This document shows positions 1 to 8,317 of a DNA stretch of 64,000 nucleotides, piece by piece. The number at the start of each line of letters is the position of its first letter. Position 1 is the stretch's first letter. The translations under genes and the position numbers were made by a program. Below the pieces are notes generated by a model. It saw only the letters and a program-made list of their open reading frames with translations, was not told the DNA's origin and ran no database searches. The stretch comes from Peltaster fructicola (lineage: Eukaryota; Ascomycota; Dothideomycetes): the NCBI GenBank assembly GCA_001592805.2, contig CP051143.1, forward strand, positions 992,001 through 1,056,000, given 5' to 3'.

Positions 1-623
1 TGGCAGAAGGGAGCGCAGGACACCTGGAGAGGCTATCTTGGAGAGCGTGAGGTGAGTTTGTATGAGACAAGCTGCAAGCCGAGTGACTAATTTGATGAGC
101 TCAGATCATACTGCAGGCGATGTGGGACGTTGGTGCCAAAGGCGGCACCGGTGTGGTCATCTTGTCAGGAGATCGCCATGAGTTTGCTGCGACTGCATTC
201 CCTCCTCCGCCAGATGGCAAGGAGGTTGCCTCTGTCGTCGCACCGGTTGGGAAGGTTATACAACAGGCAGCATCTATGCTTGGGAAGGATTCAAAGGCCG
301 GTCTACCTCTTCAGACGACACGCAAGCGATGGCCTGCTTCGTCGGTGGTCTACGAGTACTCAGCGTCGCCGCTCAACATGTTCTACTTACCTGTGAGGAC
401 GTACAGAGAGTCGTCAACTGATCCTTCTTACATCTCGGACGTGTGCATCAAGTATATCCCTGATGGCAACAGCAAATTTGGCGCGGTGACAATCTCGTCG
501 ACTGGGGATCAGAGTGTGCTGCTATACAAGCTATACATTGACGGCGCAGAGCGTTGGAGCCATATGATCACAACTCCTCCTATCACCAGTAATGAGTTCC
601 GAGATAGTGCGATCTGGGGTTGA
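1..623 (+). CDS. PhoD-like metallophosphatase, C-terminal part (5' end outside window)
   Basis: This is the last part of a fungal PhoD-like phosphatase, a metal-dependent phosphoesterase family. An exon at 1-51 reads in frame into 105-623 across a 53-nt intron (52-104) with GTGAGT, a branch-like GACTAAT and a TCAG acceptor. The joined protein reads ...YLGEREIILQAMWDVG. It then carries the family signature VVILSGDRHEFAA, where the Asp, Arg and His belong to the metal-binding end of the active site. A later block, SPLNMFYLPVRTYR followed by DVCIKYIPDGNSKFG, is typical of the fungal members. The N-terminal metal ligands and any targeting signal lie upstream of the window, so location and substrate cannot be judged. 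The family call is secure; the physiological role is not. Confidence 0.85.
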
Positions 624-1372
624 ACGGGGTGACATTTCCGACGGACAAGACAAGGACGATGAGTATCGTTCAGCCAACCCGCAACATAGCAATATGCGTC
701 AATAGCAATGTACATGCTCGAGCGACAGAGATCTTCGTTGCAAGATGATATTGAGGTCATCAAGACTGCTTAATGTACGAAGGCACTCTGCTGTGCCGAC
801 AGTGGACTTCCTCTGCGCTGCATATTGCTATGCCAGGGGCCCGACTGGAGTCGTGACTTGTGCCATCCTTTAGGTCATGTCCGCATCATGGGTGCCATCC
901 GAAGATTACCCTCGCTGGTCATGGTTTTAAGGTGGTCATGATTCCATCTCGACACACGTTGCGGAGTCGTCAATGCCGATGAAGAAGGAGACGTAAGTGC
1001 CCAGGAGCTATGACGATGATTTGAGTAGTGGTCTTGGATGAAGAAAGAAGACAGATTTTTGAGCTGGAGAATGTTTGATATGTATTTGTGGGTCCGGGGG
1101 AACCTGCAGCGCTGGGCCGATGTAGCAGTATACAATAGCTTGCTTCCATCGTCGAAAGATCACGACAATTTTCACAACTCACTCATTGATCGCCACAAAC
1201 CCGAAACTCGCATTGCATATCACAAGACATACGACCACCATCGAGCCCATCAACACTGACGACCACCCTCAATACCAAGCATAATTACACGAGTGCGAGC
1301 AATTTCGAGACAGCTGCCCACAACTGTATCCCTTGGAGGCCTTCGGCGCATCAGATACGTTATATTAGATCA
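624..1372. other. Intergenic region, no gene seen
   Basis: About 750 bases lie between the phosphatase stop and the eIF4E2-like start. Short open frames occur on both strands, but none has a recognisable product or a good splice context. It presumably holds the 3' UTR of the first gene and the promoter and leader of the second. Confidence 0.5.
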
Positions 1373-2486
1373 ATGGACAAGAAGGATGATCACAAGCCGT
1401 CGACACTTTGGGATCGACGCTCGAGGTACGTTGTCTCCTAGAAATGACAGACCAACGCTGTCATTACTTGTCATCCCACTCACGCGACCACATAGAGATA
1501 AATTAAACCTCACCACGAACAAACCCGAACGACCAGACAGCCGAGAGCATCACGAATCGCCCTCCCTCAAACGCTACGGTGGACAGAGCAGCCATAGCAA
1601 CCGGAATCCATTCAATTCCCTCGGCGCCATCTCCACAGCGACAGCGTCGTCACCTGCTACAGGTGCCTCCTCAGCTTTTGGTCTAGGCAGTGGAGCTTTT
1701 GCGTCTTTCGGTAGTGCCAGCAAGACCCCCAAGACTCCAGGAACAGCATTTGACTTCAGTCGAACTTCAGCAGAAAAAAGGGAACCATCAGACTATAAAG
1801 AGGATAAGAGGCCTTTGCCAAGGAAGTCACTGAGCTCGTTACGGGCGCCAGGGCAGGCAGAGACGTCGCCGAAGGACAATGTGTCATCGTGGCCACTAAG
1901 ATATCCTTGGGTCATCTACTACAGACCACCGACCAGCAAGAACAGCGATTATGAGAAATCTATCAGGCCGTTATGCAAGGTCAGCACGGCACAAGAGTTT
2001 TGGAAGGTCTACACACACTTGAAGCATCCAAGCACACTGCCCACAGTCAGCGACTACCACTTCTTCCGCGAAGGCATACGACCTGTGTGGGAGGACGAAG
2101 AGAACAAGCGCGGAGGTAAATGGATCATGAGGCTTAAGAAAGGCGTTGCTGATCGCTATTGGGAGGACCTCCTACTTGCTTTGGTGGGCGACCAGTTTGC
2201 TGAAGCTGGTGAGGAGGTCTGTGGCGCTGTGGTCAGTGTCCGCTCTGGCGAGGACGTCTTCTCCATATGGACGAAGAATGATGGTGGTCGTAATATTAAG
2301 ATTCGCGAGACCATCAAGCGCGTCCTTAACCTTCCACTCGATACCATGCTGCAATGGAGAAGCCACGACGACTCTATAACACAGCGTGTTGCTGCTGACC
2401 AGGCTCGACAAGAAAACCAGCAGTTGCATGGTGAGAAGCGACGAAACACATTGGTGGGACAGAAGGACGACGACTCGAAAGCATGA
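1373..2486 (+). CDS. eIF4E class II / 4EHP-like mRNA cap-binding protein
   Basis: The protein should bind the m7G cap of mRNA. It resembles eIF4E2/4EHP, a class often linked to repression or selective translation, more than canonical eIF4E. I place the start at ATG 1373, giving MDKKDDHKPSTLWDRRSR, and an intron at 1426-1495 (GTACGT...CATAG). The frame then runs on as DKLNLTTNKPE for a total of 347 residues. A low-complexity region rich in Ser, Ala and Gly precedes the fold. The eIF4E fold shows WVIYYRPPTSKNSDYEKSIRPL, then EFWKVYTHLKHPS, the conserved FFREGIRPVWEDE with KRGGKWIMR, and VCGAVVSVRSGEDVFSIW. An unspliced read-through frame opening at 1293 also exists, but its first 60 residues look non-coding. 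The family is clear; its target mRNAs are unknown. Confidence 0.88.
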
Positions 2487-2960
2487 GTCTCGCCGGTACC
2501 TTGATGCAATGGAGCGGTGACCTTGTTTGACGGCTTTGCATTGTGATTGTAACGACGTGGTATCGAGGATGAGGCTGAGCAAGCGATATGAGCGTTACTT
2601 GCATAACCTGCATGCACTTAGCTTTTATGTACAACACTGCAACCTGTATGATGATTGCCATTCTGCGAGATTCTGGCAAATAAGTTTTGTGACGCCGCAT
2701 GCCGCAGTGAGAGAGCTTCACACTTCACGCTTCGACTTCACTCGCACGCTTCTGCATCTTACCTCACAGTCTACAGACACCTCTACACCCACCTCCCTCC
2801 CGCTGTCACACAGATACATGTATGTCCGCATGTTTCACATTCGACAGCTCCTCTAGATCCGTGACATTTGGACAATCCCCGATTTGCAAGCAATTATGAA
2901 TTGCTTGTTTGACTTCACACATCGACCTCGCCCTCACAAAAGGCGCACTTCATACGACTC
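2487..2960. other. Intergenic region
   Basis: These 474 bases separate two genes on the same strand. The last 250 bases are rich in C, T and CA runs, as expected for a fungal promoter and leader of the SUMO protease gene. No other gene is seen. Confidence 0.5.
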
Positions 2961-5747
2961 ATGTCCTTTACCAGATTCTTTGCTCCCTTTGCCCACAAGA
3001 GCACGCTCTCAGGACCAGCGGATGTTCGTGACCAGAAGGGCAGAAGGGTAGCGGACGATATTCAGTCTGTCGAGGATGAGAATACCACAGCTCGGATCGA
3101 CCTAGACGGCGACGACCGCCATTCAACACCAGATATCATACAGATTGACAGTCCTGCGAAACACCGTACCAATGCTCCTTTTGCCCAGCGATCAGCTGTA
3201 GATACGCCTCGTAGAGCAGATGCTCACGAAAGCAGATTGACACAGAGCAAGACGCGGCCTGCTGGTCTGGTCAAACCCGGCGCAAGCAACTTCAGACCAA
3301 CATACACACTCAACAGAGCCAAGCCTGGCGTGGTGCCTGGCACGAAACGAGCATATCCGCAGGACCGCGCCGAGTCTGCTATCGAGGTTCACAACAGGTC
3401 TCAAAGCACCAATGCTTCACACCAGAAAACCATGTCGAGTAGGATCTCGGACAGTTTCGAGCGCCTTACTACAAGCGCCTTCAGTCAAGTACAGAGCACT
3501 GTAGTGAACAGGCCAAATGCACAAAAACGTCGACGAAGCTCACGAGCAGAAGGAAAAGACCTTCCACAAATCGCACTAGCCGACGGGTTGGTGGACATTA
3601 CCGAAGAGACCATTGCTGCGAAGAGACGGAAGAAGAACAACCACGACGAGACTTGTAAGCAGAAGCTTGACAATGTCAAAAAAGCCAGATACCTTGAGCA
3701 TGAAAGTGAAGATGAATTGGCGGGAGAGACAACAATCAGAAGCAGAGTCTTAGGGTCATCACGGAAGTCCGAACAGTTGCGCATACCTCTCAAAGCTTTC
3801 GTAGGTGCTGGTCTCAAGACACGAGGCGGCAACATAGAGCTCATCTGGAATCATGAGGAGAGGGAGTTCGAGCTCTGCGCAGCTAACCGTCAGCAAAGGG
3901 TGGCTGGCAAGCAGCAGCTTGTCTCTTTGGGTCCAGAAGACGTCGCATCCTGGCTCGGAATCAAGGCCCAGAAATTACTGCACATTGCCACTACAGATCC
4001 TGACCTCAGTCAAGTGTTCATGCAATTCAAAGATAGTGAGGGCTTGCAGACTTGCTGTTCACGCCTGGAACTCAAGTCCACTCAACAAGAAGACTACCCA
4101 CAGGAGAGCGTACAAGCAGCGTTCGAAAACTTATGGGCACAGCAAGGCCGCGGCAGCCGTTCTGGTCCACAGGCCCAGCGTGATGTAGGAGTCGACGACG
4201 ACCATCCTCAGCAGTCTCGACACTTCACACTGCAACAGAGCGAGCGAACCAGCGTACGCAACGGCCAGGAGATCACCCGTCGCGAACGCCACCGAGATCG
4301 CATGCAGACAGAGTCTAGGAATCGCGGTCCACAAACACCACCTGACGCGCAGACCTCACCTCGAAGCAATACACTCAATGGCCAAAGCTTACGAAGCATT
4401 AAGCAAGCTGCTCAAAGGACGCTTGAGGCAACGCAGTCGCAGAGTGGGAGGTTCAGCAAGCAGCCCAAGACTCTGCCATTCCAGGAAGAAAGCTCCGATG
4501 AAAACAAAGACACAAACGTGATTCCTGCACAGACAACGAGTATGAGTCGGGGCAAGGTCTCCAACCGGGATGGCCAAGACAGCATCCCACACTCTAAAGC
4601 AGCAACTGAAGACACTCCTCGACGATCACAACGGAACCCGCGCTCGACCGCACAGAGAAAGCTGACGCCGCCTCCAGTACTCAGATGGACGCATGTCAAT
4701 AGACCTGCGCCGTGGTCCCAGGCAGTAGTCTATCCTTCTGAAGGTGTACGTCGTGTTACAGTAGAGTTCCAAGACCTTGAGCGGCTCGATGAAGGAGAGT
4801 TCTTGAACGATACGTTGATCAGCTTTGGCCTGCGCCGCGTTGAAGAGACCATGCCTGAAGCACTCAGGAAGCACACTCACTGGTTCAACTCGTACTTTTA
4901 CTCGACCCTTTGCTCAGGCCAAGGTCTCAAGGGCTTCAACTATGATGCTGTGAAGAGATGGACCAAGAATGTCGACCTCCTCAGCACCGACTACATTGTG
5001 GTGCCAATCAATCACGACCTACATTGGTTCGCCGCTATCATTCTCAATCTGCCTACGCTAGATCCAGATACTAGATCTTCCTCACCTATGCTGCTTGACG
5101 ATGTGCAGTCAACAAGACAGAAGCTTGACGATCTCTCTTTGCATGAGGACGAGCCGTCAATGATCGAAGTCCCTGATTCGCAGGAGACACTGCCTACGGC
5201 TGCAGCGCAACCGTCTAGAAAGACTGCATCAAAGTCCCGCAAGCTGAGTCGTCTACCGCCCAAAGCCAATCCAACGGCTCCCACGATTCTCACACTTGAT
5301 TCGTTCAGCACACCACATGGGAACGAGATCAGCGTACTCAAGCAGTATGTTTGTGCAGAGCTGCAGGATAAACGAGAGATAAGCATTGATAGGGAGGACA
5401 TTAAGGGTGTCAATTCCAAGGGGCTTCCTCAGCAGGACAATTTCTGCGATTGCGGTCTCTATGTCATCGCCTACCTCGAGCGATTCGCGAGGAACCCAAG
5501 GGGCTTCGTCGACAAATTGCTCAGCAGATCTCTTGATTGGACCACTGACTTCGAGGACTTCCACCCGTCAAAGAAACGAGCAGAGCTACGAGACGACTTG
5601 TTGGCCCTGTACGCTCAGCAAGAACAACAACGAGCAGAGAAGAAACTCGCACGATCGGCAGCTAAGCGCGCCAAAGCGTCGCCTGGAAAACACAGTGCCA
5701 GTTCGAATGAGCTAGAGGCAGAGCCTGCACGACCGTATGTGTCGTAA
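2961..5747 (+). CDS. Ulp2-type SUMO-specific cysteine protease
   Basis: This 928-residue protein ends in a C48 (Ulp/SENP) peptidase domain, which removes SUMO from proteins or trims SUMO chains, mainly in the nucleus. Roughly residues 1-590 are disordered and basic, with several Lys/Arg clusters. The catalytic domain begins near VEFQDLERLDEGEFLNDTLI (about 595). The triad and oxyanion Gln are visible: His688 in DLHWF, Asp780 in LTLDSF, Gln825 in GLPQQDNF and Cys831 in DCGLY. About 90 residues separate His from Asp, and this linker is acidic and Ser-rich. Such an insertion plus the long N-terminus favours the Ulp2/Smt4 (SENP6/7) branch over Ulp1. The gene looks intronless and intact. Protease identity is secure; the Ulp2 assignment is an inference from architecture. 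Confidence 0.9.
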   Translation: MSFTRFFAPFAHKSTLSGPADVRDQKGRRVADDIQSVEDENTTARIDLDGDDRHSTPDIIQIDSPAKHRTNAPFAQRSAVDTPRRADAHESRLTQSKTRPAGLVKPGASNFRPTYTLNRAKPGVVPGTKRAYPQDRAESAIEVHNRSQSTNASHQKTMSSRISDSFERLTTSAFSQVQSTVVNRPNAQKRRRSSRAEGKDLPQIALADGLVDITEETIAAKRRKKNNHDETCKQKLDNVKKARYLEHESEDELAGETTIRSRVLGSSRKSEQLRIPLKAFVGAGLKTRGGNIELIWNHEEREFELCAANRQQRVAGKQQLVSLGPEDVASWLGIKAQKLLHIATTDPDLSQVFMQFKDSEGLQTCCSRLELKSTQQEDYPQESVQAAFENLWAQQGRGSRSGPQAQRDVGVDDDHPQQSRHFTLQQSERTSVRNGQEITRRERHRDRMQTESRNRGPQTPPDAQTSPRSNTLNGQSLRSIKQAAQRTLEATQSQSGRFSKQPKTLPFQEESSDENKDTNVIPAQTTSMSRGKVSNRDGQDSIPHSKAATEDTPRRSQRNPRSTAQRKLTPPPVLRWTHVNRPAPWSQAVVYPSEGVRRVTVEFQDLERLDEGEFLNDTLISFGLRRVEETMPEALRKHTHWFNSYFYSTLCSGQGLKGFNYDAVKRWTKNVDLLSTDYIVVPINHDLHWFAAIILNLPTLDPDTRSSSPMLLDDVQSTRQKLDDLSLHEDEPSMIEVPDSQETLPTAAAQPSRKTASKSRKLSRLPPKANPTAPTILTLDSFSTPHGNEISVLKQYVCAELQDKREISIDREDIKGVNSKGLPQQDNFCDCGLYVIAYLERFARNPRGFVDKLLSRSLDWTTDFEDFHPSKKRAELRDDLLALYAQQEQQRAEKKLARSAAKRAKASPGKHSASSNELEAEPARPYVS

Positions 5748-5972
5748 GAATTGACGGTATAGTATCAACTGCATCTACGTCTAATGAACCATTGGCATGA
5801 CCATTGCCACGTACCCACGCTCTCGTTCTCACACAGCATTCTTCATTACATCCTGGTCACGCTGTGCTTCAAGCTGCGTAGTGATATGGCCATTCGCTCC
5901 TCGCCCGCCAGTGCCGTCATGTCTTGCGGCGACAGCTTCGTCGACTTCTGCGCAGGTGTCAGCTTGACTGGC

Positions 5973-6503
5973 TCACAATGCTCTATACTGACCGATGATG
6001 GAAGGCCTACCAGCATATTCACCCTCGCCTTCGGCGCCTACCCAGAAGCGCATCTTTTCTCTTTGGAACTCGTCGAAGTCCCATTCACTGCTCTCTAGAC
6101 GGTCTTTGCCTGCGATCCATATATATGTCTCGGCATCGACCTCATCGCCTTCTACGTTGCCAGCGCCAGTGTTGTCGCCGGTTTGTGTTAAGACACGTGC
6201 TTTGACTTTCTCCCGTCTATATTCGCTTCCTTCGAAGATGTCCAGTCGCCAGATGTCTCCCTCTGTCAGACCGATAACGTAAGTTCCACGCACAATGGCA
6301 TTGTCCTTTGGTATGATGGCTGGATAGTCTGCGTGCTTAACACGATGTCTCTGATGACCATGCAAGACCGCAGGATAAGTTTTCAAGTTGTGAGCTGCGT
6401 AAATTGGATTATCTGGGCTTGTTGATCCATGGCAGACACGATGTAGCACCTGTGGCGCCATCAATGTGCCGTAGAAGAAGGCGGCTCGTCCATCGTCAGC
6501 CAT
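5973..6503 (-). CDS. AIG2-like gamma-glutamylcyclotransferase family protein
   Basis: This 176-residue protein belongs to the AIG2/GGCT superfamily. Known members split gamma-glutamyl compounds to 5-oxoproline or trim gamma-glutamylamines. The N-terminus has the family substrate-loop motif FFYGTLM (about residues 9-15). The middle shows HRVKHADYPAI and VRGTYVIGLTEGDIWRLDIFEGSEYRRE, where the Glu of FEGSEY is the usual catalytic acid. An insertion with TGDNTGAGNVEGDEV precedes the AETYIW strand. It is a single exon starting at ATG 6503. It lies tail to tail with the SUMO protease and head to head with the PQ-loop gene. The exact substrate of this fungal subgroup cannot be told from sequence. 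Confidence 0.8.
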   Translation of the reverse strand: MADDGRAAFFYGTLMAPQVLHRVCHGSTSPDNPIYAAHNLKTYPAVLHGHQRHRVKHADYPAIIPKDNAIVRGTYVIGLTEGDIWRLDIFEGSEYRREKVKARVLTQTGDNTGAGNVEGDEVDAETYIWIAGKDRLESSEWDFDEFQREKMRFWVGAEGEGEYAGRPSIIGQYRAL

Positions 6504-7049
6504 TTGTTGCTATATTGGGCTCGTCCAGCTCCAACGGCGCTCCCTTGCGCAGCGTTTGTGGACGCCTCTTATCTCACACCTGGCAAGATCTTCGTTGCGA
6601 AGTTCAACGACACCTGAGGTGATTATGAGCAATTCTGTCCTTATCAGCCGGTGAGCTCTACGACTTGAGTGGAGCCCTCAGGCACACAACTCTTCGAGCG
6701 AATGCTACGGGCCGCAGCACAAGGAGACGTGGTGGACAACAACAACACTCCACCACCGCCACGCCGAACCACGACATCGAAGGTGACAACTGTGCTTTCA
6801 TACGTTGCCTTTCACATCTTTCTGCACACCGGAGAAGAAGTGGGGGAGCTATGCATACAACCTGATCACTCACGCTTCCACGCAAGTCAATTTGGTCTCA
6901 AATGTCATTCTATCCGAGCTGGAAGCATCAATCTCGCTGATGAGATCTTGCTGAAGAACACGAAAGCCTTGCGCAAGCCTCTGCTGCAGAGCGGGTAAGT
7001 CAGACCAGCTTCTCGATACTACAATGTTGGCTGACATGCTGCAAGCATC
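6504..7049. other. Divergent promoter region with a possible in-frame 5' exon
   Basis: This region separates two divergent genes. It also contains an open frame from ATG 6702 to 6994 that ends at a strong donor (GGGTAAGT). A 51-nt intron (6995-7045) with branch-like GGCTGACAT and acceptor GCAAG would join it in frame to the PQ-loop start at 7050. It would add about 99 residues. The added sequence has no recognisable domain, so I treat it as an alternative leader and not as part of the main coding model. Confidence 0.4.
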
Positions 7050-7856
7050 ATGAATATCTTCAAGCTGGTCCTTACCACTATCGCTCCATTGTTCATCATA
7101 TCGTCACCTATCACCTCATATGCGGATCAGATATGGTCTATTCACAAGACTCGCTCATCAGCAGGCTTCTCCTTGGACATCCCTCTCATTATGCTGACCT
7201 GCTCGATCCTCAAGTGAGCCTTACCTCATGACACAGTGGGTACTTCGTAAGCTGACCTTCAAAGACTCTTCTACTGGTTTGGAGCCCGCTATGACTCGCC
7301 TCTCCTCATCCAAGCCACTCTTATGATAGTGGTCCAGCTCATCTTGCTACATGTAGCATTGCTCAATCGAGCACCCTTTGGCGCCCAGCACAGTATGAAC
7401 AAGCCGTTTGCAGGCCACGAGGACAGCGACAGCTATGTCACTCGACCTTTCAGCTTCTGGCAGTGGCGGAGTCGTCAACCATACTGGCACTTCTTGGCGT
7501 ACTATACTGCAATTCTGGCAGTACTACAATTACTCGTTGGGCCCCGAGACCTCTACGTACAGTTGCAGGGCTATGTCGCCCTCAGCATCGAAGCCCTCCT
7601 GCCTATCCCACAGATCATTAAGAATGAGCACAATCGTTCATGCAAGGGATTTCGACTGAGTGTGCTGATCAATTGGCTGATAGGAGATATGTTCAAGTTG
7701 ACATACTTCTACCTGTCTGAAGGTGGTGTGCCACTGGCCTTCAAGCTGTGCGGTATCTTCCAGACAGGATGCGACATCTATCTTGGCATACAATATTGGA
7801 GATACGGCGATGGTCCTCGCGCTGTCCTTGACGAGAAGATTCCCAGAGTTTCGTAA
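7050..7856 (+). CDS. PQ-loop repeat membrane protein (Any1/PQLC1 type)
   Basis: The predicted protein (251 residues) is a seven-helix PQ-loop protein. The closest architecture I know is yeast Any1 and human PQLC1/SLC66A2, linked to phospholipid asymmetry in Golgi and endosome membranes. Exon 1 (7050-7213) joins exon 2 (7265-7856) across a 51-nt intron, giving ...LTCSILK then LFYWFGARYDSPLLIQ. The first repeat lies around SSPITSYADQIWSIHKTRSSAGFS. The second carries the diagnostic LLPIPQIIKNEHNRSCKGF. In-between segments are strongly hydrophobic. The start at MNIFKLVLTTIAP puts helix one immediately at the N-terminus, as in relatives. A longer form using an upstream exon is possible. Family assignment is firm; the specific transported or scrambled lipid is not shown. 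Confidence 0.82.
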
Positions 7857-8317
7857 CAGCTTCCATTAGATACGCAAGCAATTGAGGCACAAATCATCTC
7901 ATTCTGACCCATCAGTTCAAGCACGGTGAGAGGACATACAAAGCCATTAGGCTAAATGGTTAGGATGTGTATGAAAGCTGGGAGAGCATAATGCTTCCGG
8001 CCATATCGAATGATAATCGACCTATAGGCATGGCTTCGTAGCAGAGCACTCCACAATGGTATTATATCGAGAGGTTCACAGGCCTCTCCATCGTGACAGC
8101 CGAACAATATGTGACCAAGCAATTTCTACCACCACAAAGGAAAGCTCCGTCCTTGCTCCGGCGTATATATGCTTGCTGTGCCTGCCTGAGCCACTCTTGA
8201 AGCTCACAGCAGTGGTCAGGATTACATCTCTGTACACTGAAGCCCTTGGTTGTTGACCATCAATCCTCTCGCTCTTTTACATTATCAGACTCAATATTTC
8301 AGTCGTCTACCGTCAAC
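7857..8317. promoter_or_regulatory. Promoter region of the HapX-like gene, with TATA-like element
   Basis: This stretch lies upstream of the bZIP gene. A TATA-like element, CGTATATATGC, lies near 8160-8170, about 150 bases before ATG 8318. Transcription starting just below it would give a leader of roughly 100-130 bases. An ATG-initiated 66-codon open frame at 8056-8256 begins upstream of that element, so it is probably outside the transcript. Confidence 0.4.

Noticed and set aside
1227-1237. ACATACGACCA, similar to the start of fungal 5S rRNA
   Set aside because: The similarity ends after about a dozen bases; the internal promoter boxes and the 3' half of 5S are absent.
8056-8256. 66-codon ATG frame upstream of the HapX-like gene
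   Set aside because: It starts upstream of the likely TATA element, so it is probably not transcribed with the gene, and its product is unlike any family.
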